NCBI GenBank assembly: GCA_964017195.1
Contig: OZ024887.1
Span: forward strand, 61,488,811 to 61,552,810
DNA: 64,000 nucleotides
Origin: Siderastrea radians
Lineage: Eukaryota; Cnidaria; Anthozoa; Scleractinia; Rhizangiidae
Direction: 5' to 3'
The translations under genes and the position numbers were made by a program. Positions 1 through 13,092 of the stretch are shown piece by piece (the stretch's first letter is position 1; every line of letters begins with the position of its first letter). The notes beneath the pieces were generated by a model. It did no database searches. It saw nothing but the letters and a program-made list of their open reading frames with translations, and was not told the origin of the DNA.

Positions 1-660
1 TCACGAAACCGATAACAATTATTAGTATTCTCCTACAATCTGCGTGCACTGTCACAATCTGTCACTGTATTCCCTTTGAAAACACGTTTTATAAACACGT
101 CTGTAGCGATTCTAACGTATTTTGCCAATACTACCCTGAAGTTTTCTGCGATCTTAGATGGAAAAGTAAATTCAACTTACTTGTAAAAGATCTTCAGTAA
201 AGGTCATGTTATTATTTATTCACTAGTATGTCCGGTATTTCAAACCTGATAAAATCTATCTGTTTGCGTCATAAAAACAGCAGTAATCCCAAGTAATCAC
301 TAAGCTTTGTAAACGCTGCCCCTTATCAACGACATGTCCTCAAAAACAGCGAAATAAACATATCAACGCTTACCTTTACTTAAGTTGGATACGCCGCAAA
401 ACCCAAAAAGAGGAAATTAGACTCCTTTCTACCGTTCATTTTTTCCTAACCAACACTACTTCAAACAGAAAAGTAAAACAGACTTTTAACATTGGCCTTC
501 ACTGACCTGCTTTGCACAATTAGCAGTTTCTGTATGTAATGAACTTTAGTAGTTCGTGGTTTCCGGTGACCTGTTATGGACAATTTGCGCTTCCGGTATG
601 TAAGGAATTAAATGTATGTAAACATTGTTATAGCGGAGCCTACGGGCAAAGCCCGCCAGC
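1..660. repeat. Dispersed repeat, copy 1
   Basis: The segment GAAGTTTTCTGCGATCTTA and neighbouring sequence recur at 7548-7745 in the same orientation. Most of 1-640 recurs inverted at 58700-59080 and 59480-59560 (for example the CATACCGGAAGTGCAAATTG area). No coding capacity. It is cut by the window edge. Bases 661-1016 hold only a GTCC/GTAC microsatellite (about 735-792). Confidence 0.7.
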
Positions 661-1016
661 GGAGCTCCATTGCTAAGGAAATTTGGTAACCTATCAATCC
701 GAGAAATTTTGGTTGTGATGTAATAGTCACGTGACCGTCCGTCCGTAAGTCCGTACATCCTTACGTCCGTACATCCGTACGTCCGTCCGTCCGCAAAGAC
801 TCTGTGGGAGGGGGAGGGGAGTCCCAAGACAACCCGACTGGGGTAGAGAAGGCCATCTTTCCTTGGCGGGAAATCGGGCGGTGCTTTTGGGCAACCGGCG
901 TTTTTCTTGGCGGTAAATCGCATGACCATCGTCGCTTTTGAAAAAGAGGTTTCTTTAAAAGCTTATGCTTCTTTAGCATTTAACGATTGCTCGAAAGTAC
1001 GGCATATCCTAAAAGC

Positions 1017-2850
1017 TGGACTGGACCCTGGACCCTGGACTCTGGACTCTGGACTCTGGACTCTGATTTATTTTCCTCTCAAAACTTTATCCCTCCCCCC
1101 AAAAAAATCCTCTATCTCCCCCCCGAAAAACCTCTATATCTCCCCCATGAAACTCCCCCCTCCCCCCATAAACATTTCTTCCCCCAAATATAGTGTGCGT
1201 GTTTTCAAACAAACAACGTTATTCCCCCCACCCACCTCCCCGAAAAAACCTTTATGTCTCCCCCTTAAAACTGCCCCCTCCCAAAAAACCCCCCTCTCCT
1301 CCCCAAATAAAAATACAACTACATTGGACTCGATTGAACAAACACTTGTCGTCTCAATGTTCTTCCACAAATCGGCATTGAAATCACGAACGCCATCGAA
1401 CGACCCGACCCCAATCCTTTAAAAAAAGTATTTGGCGTGCGAACGTGATTGCATTACACAACAAGCAAAGATCAGATAAAATTCTCTATTCATCGATTCG
1501 GCGTGTGCAAGCTATTATCAGCTGTCAGTGACAATGTTGTTTACCTAAGGTGTTACAGTTACTCTTGTTTTCAGTCAAGCATAAAGTATTGTTTGTCCTT
1601 GAAATAAATTGCGTTTTTTTATAACTTTACTTGTTCGATGGTCATACTAAAGCTTGTTAATTGCAGCCGCTCAAAGGCTCTTTCCGACCCCAATCCTTAA
1701 AAAAAAGTATTTGGCGTGCGAATGTGATTGCGTTACACAACAAGCAAAGATCAGATAAAATTCTCTATTCATCGATGCGACGTGTGCAAGCTCTTATCAG
1801 CTGCCAGTGAATTAGGGAGTACTGATACAGGAACGTCACTTTTCTTACGGTGAGAAGTTGTTTTGTTACTCGAAGAAGAGTGCTATCCGTATTATCCGTT
1901 AAAATATTTTTGTACGTGTGTTTCGGCAAATCACCTATCGTCTTATGTATTTTATATGGCCTGCAGAAAAGGGTTTTTTTGCTAATAAATAATTAAAATC
2001 ACAGCACCTAAACTTGGTCAACTGAGACACCAATGTCTCTGTCTGGACGGTTAATTACGCGTATGCTTTTTAAAAAGCTGGTTATCAGATTAGTTGATAA
2101 AAGTACGCAATGCCTTGCACGTGTCGGTGAATAGAACCTATCTGTGCGCGGAAAAAGCCTCTGAGCGGCTGCAATTAACAAGCTTTAGTATGACCATCGA
2201 ACAAGTAACGTTCTAAGAAAACGCAATTTATTTCAAGGACAAACAATACTTTATGCTTGAGTAACTGAGTAACTGTAACTGAGTGCTTGAGTAAGAGTAA
2301 CTGTAACACCTTAGGTAAACAACATTGTCACTGGCAGCTGATAAGAGCTTGCACACGTCGCATCGATGAATAGAGAATTTTATCTGATCTTTGCTTGTTG
2401 TGTAATGCAATCACGTTCGCACGCCAAATACTATTTTTAAAAGATTGGGGTCGGGTCGTTCGATGGCGTTCGTGATTTCAATGCCGATTTGTGGAAGAAC
2501 ATTGAGACGACAAGTGTTTGTTCAATCGATTCCAATGTAGTTGTATTTTTATTTGGGGGAGGGAAGGGGGGTTTTTTTGGGAGGGGACAGTTTTAAGGGG
2601 GAGACAAAAAGGTTTTTTTCGGGGAGGTGGGTGGGGGGAATGACGTTGTTTGTTTGAAAACACGAACACTATATTTGGGGGAAGAAATGTTTATGGGGGG
2701 GAGGGGGGAGTTTCATGGGGGAGATATAGAGGTTTTTCGGGGGGGGAGATAGAGGTTTTTTTGGGGGGGATAAGGTTTTGAGAGGAAAAAAACCAGAGTC
2801 CAGAGTCCAGAGTCCAGAATCCAGAATCCAGGGTCCAGGGTCCAGTCCAG
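1017..2850. repeat. Large inverted repeat (~680 bp arms), G-rich strand asymmetry
   Basis: The left arm (1017-1700) holds CTGGACTCTGGACTCTGG repeats, long C-runs on the plus strand, and an AACTACATTGGACTCGATTG segment; it is repeated inverted at 2165-2850. The loop (about 1700-2165) is unique. The arms contain C/G tracts of five or more every 10-20 bases over about 300 bp, which could form G-quadruplexes. Confidence 0.8.
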
Positions 2851-2879
2851 CTTTTAGGATTTGCCCTTGACTGAAAACA

Positions 2880-3430
2880 AGAGTAACTGTAACACCTTAG
2901 GTAAACAACATTGTCACTGACAGCTGATAAGAGCTTGCACGCGTCGAATCGATGAAGAGAGAATTTTATCTGATCTTTGCTTGTTGTGTAATGCAATTAC
3001 GTTCGCACGCCAAATACTCTTTTTAAAGGATTGGGGTCGGGGCGTTCGATGGCGTTCGTGATTTCAATGCCGATTTGTGGAAGAACATTGAGACGACAAG
3101 TGTTTGTTCAATCGAGTCCAATGTAGTTGTATTTTTATTTGGGGGAGGAGAGGGGTTTTTTTTTGGGAGGGGGCAGTTTTAAGGGGGAGACATAAAGGTT
3201 TTTTCGGGGAGGCGGGTGGGGGGAATAACGTTGTTTGTTTGAAAACACGCACACTATATTTGGGGGAAGAAATGTTTATGGGGGGAGGGGGGAGTTTCAT
3301 GGGGGAGATATAGAGGTTTTTCGGGGGGGGAGATAGAGGTTTTTTTGGGGGGGATAAAGTTTTGAGAGGAAAAAAATCAGAGTCCAGAGTCCAGAGTCCA
3401 GGGTCCAGGGTCCAGTCCAGCCTTTAGGAT
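2880..3430. repeat. Third copy of the G-rich repeat, same strand as the right arm
   Basis: A ~550 bp copy in the same orientation as 2300-2850, starting with GAGTAACTGTAACACC and ending in CCAGAGTCCAGAGTCCAGGG. It is close in sequence to the right arm, which points to tandem duplication of that arm. Confidence 0.75.
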
Positions 3431-3539
3431 ATGCCGGGGGAGGGGGGTTATTGATAATAAGACAAGAATCACTCTTTTTTCCCATTAAATTGGAGGGCAA
3501 TTCTTCAGAAAAAGTACGGAGAATGTGTGGCTTTTATCC

Positions 3540-5050
3540 CGGAAGTGCCTCTAGGCATACGGTGATGTCAGGACTCCAACTTGGGTAAACCAGAAAGGAT
3601 GTACGACATTTGTGTAAAATTCTGTCTCAAAATGTTTGTTATGTTGCATATCCCAGAAGCACTCAGGCATACGGTGATGCCATGGACTCCAACCTGGGTG
3701 AACCAGGAAAAGATATCAACATTTGTCTAAAATTGTCTCAAAATGTTTGTTATGTTGCATATCCCAGAAGCGCTCAGGCATACGGTGATGCCAAGGACTC
3801 CAACCTGGGTAGACAAGGAAAAGATATCAACATTTGTCTAAACTTCTGTCTCAAAATGTTTGTTATGTTGCATATCCCAGAAGCGCTCAGGCATACGGTG
3901 ATGCCATGGACTCCAACCTGGGTGAACCAGGAAAAGATATCAACATTTGTCTAACATTCTGTCTTAAAATGTTTGTTATGTTGCATATCCCAGAAGCGCT
4001 CAGGCATACGGTGATGCCATGGACTACAACCTGGGTGAACCAGGAAAAGATATCAACATTTGTCTAAAATTCTGTCTCAAAATGTTTGTTATGTTGCATG
4101 CCCTAGAAGCGCTCAGGCATGCGTTGATGCCATGGACTCCAACCTGGGTGAACCAGGAAAAGATATCAACATTTGTCTAACATTCTGTCTTAAAATGTTG
4201 TTATGTTGCATATCCCAGAAGCGCTCAGGCATACGGTGATGCCATGGACTCCAACCTGGGTGAACCAGGAAACGATATCAACATTTGTCTAAAATTCTGT
4301 CTCAAAATGTTTGATATGTTGCATATCCCAGAAGCGCTCAGGCATACGGTGATGCCATGGACTCCAATATGGGTGGACCAGGAAAAGATATCAACATTTG
4401 TCTAAAATTCTGTCTCAAAATATCTTGCATATCCCAGAAGCGCTCAGGCATACGGTGATGCCATGGACTCCAACCTGGGTGAACCAGGAAAAGATATCAA
4501 CATTTGTCTAAACTTCTGTCTCAAAATGTTTGTTATGTTGCATATCCCAGAAGCGCTCAGGCATACGGTGATGCCATGGACTCCAACCTGGGTGAACCAG
4601 GAAAAGATATCAACATTTGTCTAACATTCTGTCTCAAAATGTTTGATATGTTGCATATCCCAGAAGCGCTCAGGCATACGGTGATGCCAAGGACTCCAAC
4701 CTGGGTGGACCAGGAAAAGATATCAACATTTGTCTAAAATTCTGTCTCAAAATATGTTGCATATCCCAGAAGCGCTCAGGCATACGGTGATGCCATGGAC
4801 TCCAACCTGGGTGAACCAGGAAAAGATATCAACATTTGTCTAAAATTCTGTCTCAAAATGTTTGTTATGTTGTATATCACAGGACCGCTCAGGCATACGT
4901 TGATGCCATGGACTCCAACCTGGGTGAATCAGGAAAAGATAAACAACATTTCTCTTAAATTTTGTCTCAAAATGTTTATTTTGTTGCATATCCCAGAAGC
5001 GCTCAGGCATACGGTAATGCCATGGACTCCAACTTGGGTGAACGAGAAAA
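3540..5050. repeat. ~112 bp tandem repeat, about 14 copies
   Basis: The unit contains CATATCCCAGAAGCGCTCAG, then GGCATACGGTGATGCCATGG and a GGGTGAACCAGG segment. Spacing is 104-117 bp. Copies at both ends (near 3550 and 5010) are the most diverged and the middle copies are nearly identical. GGCAT..GATGCC gives a small hairpin in each unit. The open frames in it are by-products of the period. Confidence 0.9.
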
Positions 5051-6395
5051 GGTATTCAAATGCGCGTGTCAACTCAATTATGTTATTTTTACTACAGCGT
5101 GTATAACAGTGCTTCTTGTTTACTTGTTTTTTTTTTCTTACGAAAGAGTTCATAGATGTTTAGTTTATTTATTTCGTTAAGGACCTCTTTGAAAACCACA
5201 TTTGTGAAAGAGCTACTTTTCTTTAAAAGTAAATATAAACGTGGCGTGCGCTTACAGCGGCAGCTCATCACGCGCGGCCCACGTTTCCACGCGGCAGGCG
5301 ATTTTGGCGCTCGCTGCTGCTGTGCTTTTTTTGCTCGATTATCCCTGAAAGGAGAGATTGCGGAGCGAGCGGACGCAAGCGATTACCTTATCTAAAGAAA
5401 CGATCGAAGGAATAACTTACCTCGTTGTACGGCTATTTCGCTAGACTACCAGTTACATGTTACAGTGGATTCCTTCCATTACCTGAAGACGTTTCGCCGT
5501 AGTGATTTGTAGTCTGTACTGCATTGTTTGTAGGTAATTTTCGCCGATATCACGCTTTGCTTGCTTTACATTTGTAACGCGGAATGGCAAAAGCAACACC
5601 AAATAAGAAACAGCTCTTTGGTAACTCTCCGATCAGAAAGATCAGAAAGCCCGCCACGTCTGCGAGCTGGTACTTGGCCACTTCGTTCATAAAACTTGCC
5701 AGTGAACGGACTACACTGAAACGCCACATTTCACACATCTTCTAATTTAGTTAAAAAACACTCCCTGAAGCGCTTGTAGAGAGCTCGAACCCGCCGATTA
5801 TCGAAAGCATCCATTCGCAGAAGGAAAGGAGTGAAAGATTGAATAATCGAATTTTACCGTTCTTGTCAAAATATTTATGAAATCCAACCTCTTTAGAACT
5901 TTAAGTTAAAAGAGCCCGATAGAAACCCTGCGGGTGTGAAACCGCAAGGCAAATACGGTCACGGCTAACTTGCAAGCCCATGACGTCACTCCCTAGCAAC
6001 CAGACCTTGCGAATTTTTAAACTTTCGGTTCTCTCTGGCTCGTGATGAATGTGTCATTTACTTTTGACTTTAAAAAATTATTAGAAAACGCGCTCAGATT
6101 TGTGACAGATTCTTGAATATTTTGCCATGCTCAGCCGATTTCACTCGCGTGGACCGATCGCGACGTACGATTTTGGAAGTGTAACGCGAATTGCATTTAA
6201 GTATAACTTACAGCTTTTCGAATAAACTTTTTTCAAAAATGATTTCTCTGTCCATTATTTTGTGTTTGTTTATTCATAACAGTAGGTCTAAGCACAGCTG
6301 CAAGACAACTGCACAAACTTTGCTTTCAATTTTGACTGTCCGGTCCATCTCTTTGTGCAACTGTCGATTTTCTTGTCGTAGACGTTTTCAATAGT
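5051..6395. other. Unassigned spacer
   Basis: I see no coding exon, RNA gene or clear repeat here. A GC-richer patch with CGCGCG motifs (5250-5380) and short open frames do not resemble any protein I know. Confidence 0.5.
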
Positions 6396-6910
6396 AATAA
6401 TCTTTTAAGCGAAGCAGTTGTCGGTTTAAAGCTATTTTATCCCAAAAGCTTCCGAAAACAGTTTCGTGCGTTCCTCAAAGCGCCTAACATTATATAGGCT
6501 TACTTCCCATCCGCAAAACTTATGCCGGTATAATTTAATTAAAGCGTGTTTGGCGTTTCTTTGTTTTGAATTTTGATGGTCTCTAGTTAGAGAACGAAAT
6601 ATAACAGTTATTTGAAAAACTGTAAGCGAAGCAGTTGTCGGTTTCAACCTATTTTATCCGAAAAGTTCCAAAAACAATTCTGTGCATTTTTAAAAGCGCT
6701 CCAATTTCAGACAATTTGCAGCCGCAAAACTTATGCCACAGAGTTAAGAATGTTTGGACGGTGTTGCTTGTTTGTTTTCAATGTCGATGGTCTCAAGTTA
6801 GAGAACGAAATATAAGGGTTACTTAAGTAACTATAAGCGAAGCAGTTTTGAGTTTCAAGCTATTTTATCCTGTAAGTAACGTGTGTTCCTCAAAGTGCTT
6901 GAATTTTTTC
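6396..6910. repeat. ~210 bp tandem repeat, three diverged copies
   Basis: Each copy begins AAGCGAAGCAGTT followed by a CTATTTTATCC segment, and ends with a GGTCTC.AGTTAGAGAACGAAA segment. Starts lie near 6408, 6628 and 6834; the third copy is incomplete. Confidence 0.75.
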
Positions 6911-7547
6911 GCGGCTGCTAAAACCTACGCGACATTTCTTCGATAAGTTTATTACAAGTGCTTCGAAGGTCCCCAGATCCTTTCTTTCAGGTAATCCCAG
7001 TAAAATGCCGGTGAAATGTCAGTATAAATTTTTGATCAGACTGATATTTTTATTTAGTGACAGTTCATGTTATTTGTTAACATCCGAACGCGATGAAGAT
7101 AACCCATTTAAACAGTGGAATAATTTTTTATTTTGTTTTTGTAAATGAGCGCCGTTTCAAGTTAATTCAAGCGAACAGCCAATAATCCAAGGAGATTTGA
7201 CAAGCCTTGACAGTTAATGACAGGATATGGAAACATTGCAAACACCAAGCAAGACGGCTCGTGAGTAAAATAATCAAGCTGTGCTCAGCCTCTAGAATGA
7301 CCTTTCGAGCTTGGTTTTACAGAACAGATCCCCAAAATATTGGAGGACAATTCGTAACACTCTCAGGCTTTTCGAGAAACACTTTTCGAAAGCGAACGAG
7401 ACAAAAAAAAGCCCCGAAATATATTTCAGACCAAAAAGTTTCAGGACTATTTTTGAGAAACGAACACCAGTTTATTCCTTCGCGGCTCCGCTTTTAGGCT
7501 TGGCTAAATCTATATATTATTACGGATGTCCGACACGATCTGTTCTT

Positions 7548-7745
7548 ATTCCCTTTAAAAACACGTCTCCAGCGATTTTAATGTATTTTGTCAATACTAC
7601 CCTGAAGTTTTCTGCGATCTTACATGGAAAATTAATTCAACTTAACAAGATCTTCACTAAAGATCATCCTTGTTTATTCACTAGTATGTCCGGTATTTGA
7701 TAGATTGGATTTCCAACCTGATAAAATCTATGTGTTTACGTCATT
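7548..7745. repeat. Dispersed repeat, copy 2 (partial)
   Basis: Matches 67-265 with scattered differences, including TACTACCCTGAAGTTTTCTG and the CACTAGTATGTCCGGTATTT segment. Confidence 0.7.
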
Positions 7746-7951
7746 ATAACATCAAACCCATCGTTCAAAAGGCCGCGCGAACTCAAGAAGACTAGGTAAC
7801 TGACGGACACGACGACGGCGAAAACGAAAAAAAGCCCATTTTACAAGTCGGCGTGACGTACGTTACAGCACGCGCGCCGCCTAATTATTGGTCATCAAAA
7901 TTTATAATTGTCGCATTCACATGCTACTTGTGGAGATTCCGGTGTGAATTA

Positions 7952-8137
7952 ACAAATAAAAAAGCCAAAACCGTGCTTTGTTCTATGATAAAGCACGCAA
8001 GGAAGTGACGAGAGCACGAAAGAAGTAGGGTGAACACGAGACGCAGGCGAGTGCTTCTCCCTACTTCTTGAGTGCTCTCGTCACTTCCTTGCGTGCTTTA
8101 TCACAGAACAAAGCACGGTTTTGGCTTTTTTATTTGT
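7952..8137. mobile_element. Foldback MITE
   Basis: Arms of about 80 bp, beginning ACAAATAAAAAAGCCAAAAC and CGTGCTTTGTTCT.TGATAAA, pair with the right half; a loop of about 35 bases lies near 8030. Confidence 0.8.
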
Positions 8138-8854
8138 TTTATAATATAAGTTGCTCACATTTGTAGAGAAAATGGCTTTAATTTGTAAGAAAGCAAGTTG
8201 TATTCATAGCTTGCAAGCGTGCGCAAGAAAGGTTTTCAGCTTGCCAGCGCGCGCAGAATGGTGTCACGGGTTACTCCGTGCATCTGTAATCTGATAAAAC
8301 AACCAATTAGAGCGTGCAATACATCAAAACTTTATTACAAACTACATTATGAGACACTTACTCTCTTCTTAAAGCTATTTACAATCTTCGTACGTCAATA
8401 ATCATGGGACACTTCACATCTCCGTAATTGCTATAAAAAAACTTTTGGAAGAAACGCCCGTCTCCCCCTTCAAGTCTATCCATTGCACAACATTGTTGAA
8501 AGGGGTTGGGGGATCACTTCGTCTCCGGTTGTGGCGAAATTGATTTGTTAAAGTTGAATTTATGAAAAATAGGCCGCTCTTATTAAAGTGTCCTAAAGAT
8601 TTCTGACAACTACTGCCGATGAGATTCTTGATTCTCTCTACGTGTTGTATCGAGATCGATATTCCAAACCTGCTGTTTAATAATAATGACTTACACTGGA
8701 TTAATCTTGGTCCTGCCATACTTCAAACTGTTAACCTCTTACTAACTGAACTATTAACCTCTCACTAGCTCAACACGAGAGCTGTAATGGGGAAAATAGG
8801 TAGGTCGAGCGAGGCTGAGAGCCAAGATTCCCCATTAAGGTCCCGAGCAAGTAT
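8138..8854. other. Unassigned spacer before the minisatellite
   Basis: Short open frames only (for example minus strand 8414-8719), with no recognisable motif or splice structure. Confidence 0.4.
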
Positions 8855-11800
8855 ATGAACATAAACCAGAAGTACGTACACCAGAGGTAAATACACCAGA
8901 TGTACATAAAACAATCGTACAAACACCAGGCGAACATACGCCAGACGTACATACACCAAACGCACATACACCAAAAGTACATTCACCAAGTGAAAATAAA
9001 CCAGGCGTACATACACCAAGCGTACATACACCAAACGTACATACACCAAAAGTACATACACCAAACGTACATACACCAAACGTACATACACCAAAAGGAC
9101 ATACACCAAAAGTACATACACCAAACGCATATACACCGAAAGTATATACACCAAATGTACATACACCAGGCGTCAACAAACCAAACGTACAAACATCAAA
9201 CGTACACACACCAAACGTACATACACCAAACGTACATTCACAAAATGTACATACACAAAAAGTACATACACCAAACGTACATACACCAAAAGTACACCCA
9301 TCAAATGTACATACACCAAGCGTTCCTACGCCAAAAGTACATATTCCTATTTCAAAAAAGGTTGCTTCAGTGATGCATGTATCATAGACCGCAAAGCATC
9401 ATGAACGTTAAATTTATGAATGCCTTTCACGAGCTATTAGTCCTAAAGCAGGAGCAAATGTATATTTTTATGATTTGGCTTTCTCCTGGAGTGCCTTCAA
9501 CGAGAAAAGTGATCAATACACGTATTTATAGCAAACATGTTGTTTTGCGGTCTATGAAACAAGGATGATGCATCGCGCATCACTGAAGCAACCTTAATTG
9601 AAATAGGTGTACACCAAACGCATTTAAACCAAAAGTACATACACCATACGTACATACCCCAGGCGTACATACACCAAACGTACATACACCAGGCGTACAT
9701 ACACCAAACATACATTCACCAGGCGTACATACATCAAACGTACATACACCAAACGTACATAGACCAAAAGTACATACACGAAACGTACATACACCAAAAG
9801 TACATATATCAAAGGCACATACAAGAAACGTACATACACCAAATGTACATACACCAAAAGTACATACACCAAACGAACATACACCAAAAGTGCATACACC
9901 AAACGAACACACACCAAAAGTACATACACAAAACCCACATACACCAATAGTACCTACACTAATCGTATACACGCCAGGTGTACATACACCAAACACACAT
10001 ACGCCAAACGTACATACAACAAAACTACATACACCAAACGCACAAACACTAAAAGTATATACACCAAAGGTACATACACCAAACATACATACACCAGGCG
10101 TACATACAGAAAACGTATATACACCGGGCGTACATACACCAAAAGTACATACAAAAAACTTACATACACCAAGAGTACATACATCAAAGGCACATACACC
10201 AAAAGTACATACACCAAACGCACATACACCAAACTTAAATACAGCAAACGTCAGACACCAAACATACATACACCAGGCGTACATACACCAAAAGTACATA
10301 CACCAAACGTACAATCGACAGGCGTACAAACACCAACTGTACATACACGAACCGTACATACGCCAAACGTACATACACCAGGCGTACATACACGAATCGT
10401 ACATACATTAAAAGTACATACACCAAACGTACATACACCAAACGTACATACACCAAGCGTACATACACCCAATGTACATACACCAGACGTACATACACCA
10501 GACGTACAAACACCAAACGTACCTACACCAGGCGTACATACACGAATCGTACATACATTAAAAGTACATACACCAAACGTACATACACCAAACGTACATA
10601 CACCAAGCGTACATACACCCAATGTACATACACCAGACGTACATACACCAGACGTACATACACCAAACGTACCTACACTAGGCGTACGTACACCAGGCGT
10701 ACATACACCAGGCGTACATACACCAAGCGTACATACATTAAAAGTAGATACACCAAACGTACATACACCAAAAGTACATTCACCAACGCACATACATCAA
10801 ACGTACATTCACAAAATGTACATACACCTAAAGTACATACACCAAACGTACATACACCAAAAGTACATATACCAAAAGTACATACACCAAACGTACATAC
10901 ACCAAACGTACATACACCAAACGTACATACACCAAACGTACATACACCAAACGCACTTACACCAAATGTAGATACACCAGATGTACATACACCAACGTAC
11001 ATACACCAAATGCACATGCACCAGACGTGCATACACCAGGCGTACATACACCAAATGTACATGCACCAGACGTGCATACACCAGGCGTACATACACCAAA
11101 TGTACATGCACCAGACGTGCATACACCAGGCGTACATACACCAAATGTACATGCACCAGACGTACATACACCAAACGTACATACAATAAAAGTATATACC
11201 CCAGAAGTACATATTCCAGGCGTGCATACACCAAACGTACATACACCAAACGCACATGCACCAAACCTCCATACACCAAACGTACATACCCCAGAAGTAC
11301 ATACACCAGGCGTACATACACCAAACGTACATACATTAAAAGTACATACACCAAACGTACGTACACCAAAAGTACATATACCAAAAATACATACACCAAA
11401 CGTACATACACCAAACGTACATACACCAGACGTGCATACACCAGGCGTACATACACCAAATGTACATGCACCAGACGTGCATACACCAGGCGTACATACA
11501 CCAAATGTACATGCACCAGACGTGCATACACCAGGCGTACATACACCAAATGTACATGTACCAGACGTGCCTACACCAGGCGTACATACACCAAATGTAC
11601 ATGCACCAGATGTGCATACACCAGGCGTACATACACCAAATGTACATGCACCAGACGTGCATACACCAGGCGTACATACACCAAATGTACATGCACCAGA
11701 TGTGCATACACCAGGCGTACATACACCAAATGTACATGCACCAGACGTACATACACCAAACGTACATACACCAAACGTACATACCCCAGAAGTACATACA

Positions 11801-12050
11801 CCAGGCGTACATACACCAAACGTACATACACCAAACGCACATGCACCAGAAGTACATACACCAGGCGTACATACACCAAACGTACAGACACCAAACGTAC
11901 ATACCCCAGAAGTACATACACCAGAAGTACATACCCCAGAAGTACATACACCAAACGTACATACACCAAACGCACATGCACCAAACGTACATACAATACA
12001 CCAAACGTATATACCCCAGGCGTCGTACAACAAACGTACATACACCAAAC
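8855..12050. repeat. 15 bp minisatellite, about 3 kb, with higher-order units
   Basis: Monomer TACATACACCAAACG with frequent variants at the last bases (AAAG, CAGG, CAGA). Higher-order copies are visible: a 150 bp block starting at 10381 repeats at 10531 and partly at 10681, and a 45 bp block (three monomers, containing ATGCACCAGACGTGC) is tandem at 11000-11180 and 11400-11750. Because 15 is a multiple of three and stop codons are absent, long open frames run on both strands; they are not genes. The array is interrupted by a MITE at 9346-9607. Confidence 0.95.
9346..9607. mobile_element. MITE inserted in the minisatellite
   Basis: The left end CCTATTTCAA followed by AGGTTGCTTCAGTGATG is inverted at the right end (CATCACTGAAGCAACCTT then TTGAAATAGG). 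A second inverted pair lies inside (ATAGACCGCAAA / TTTGCGGTCTAT). The 15 bp array continues on both sides. Confidence 0.75.
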
Positions 12051-12877
12051 ATACTGCTCCAGGTGAACATGTGCCGTTAAATGGTTTAACTTTACTAAGC
12101 AATTTGTATGAAAGTACCTAAGTATTTCATTAAACTGACAGCGCTTATGTTACTTGGTGTCACGCAGGATGGATGGTAGGAGGAAATTAGGAGAGTTTTG
12201 AACAAAAAAAGGGAAGTAAAGTGGGAAAAATGTTCAAGAAAATAATGATTTGAGCAAAATTAAAAGTTCTAGAATTAGCAATTAATGAACAAAATAATTG
12301 CCCTTCAACGCTAAAATGTTTAAAGTTCAACCAAATTATACACATCATTAAGAGAAACAGTGAAATAGTGAAACACCTGACTTTAAATTTAAACTACAGC
12401 TATTTCAATTAAGGTTTACAGATGAGAGCTTATCCCTGCGCGACAAGACCGCTGGGTAATATGGGATTTTTATGCCTAAGTTCACAAAAATCAGCAGCCA
12501 AAAGCCTTGCTTACCTTACAATAGCAAAGTACATGGAAGAGCTTTTAAAGCATACAAAGTAAACAAAAAACCTGAAGGAATTATTTTCAAATAGAGTTTT
12601 CATTTAAAACGTAATTTTTAATCCCACTTATCTTTTTGTTTATTGGGTTAAAACGGGAAGCAAATTGAAATTGTAGGTACACTAAATTAGAAGTAGGAAA
12701 AACAGCCTCATGAAAAATATGGAACATGAATTTTTGCAATTCTTGACAAGAACTAACAACTGAAAATAGAAAGCCAAATCAGGATTGCCGCTGACAATAA
12801 TCGGATGGTGCCTATTTATTACTTCATACTAAGAAATTCAAAGTTCCCGACCAACTTCTGCCGGACAACCGTTAAAC
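12051..12877. other. Spacer with an inverted segment shared with 24050-24135
   Basis: 12393-12475 (GCTATTTCAATTAAG, then GCGCGACAAGACCG and GGGTAAT) recurs inverted at about 24052-24135, just outside the right end of the Harbinger element. Otherwise AT-rich and featureless. Confidence 0.5.
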
Positions 12878-13092
12878 TAATACCCCATTCACACCAACTA
12901 AAACAAGTTTAATTAAACACAGTTTAACAAAACATGTTTAGTTAAACTGTGTTTCACTTTTCAAACCGTTCACATGAAAACATGTGTGAAAAATTATATG
13001 AAGCCTCGTCTTGACGTTTGTACGTCCTCTGTAGCCTCGCTTTCGCGATGTAAACATTGCGCATCGTCTGGTCGCGAACTATTGAAAAGAAA

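Noticed and set aside
3540..5050. CRISPR-like array
   Set aside because: The whole 112 bp unit is repeated with no unique spacers, and the genome is eukaryotic.
8855..12121. Very long open frames (up to about 380 codons) on both strands, with HTPNV or GVCTF repeats
   Set aside because: They are products of a stop-free 15 bp repeat and run in several frames at once; no splice sites, start context or conserved domain.
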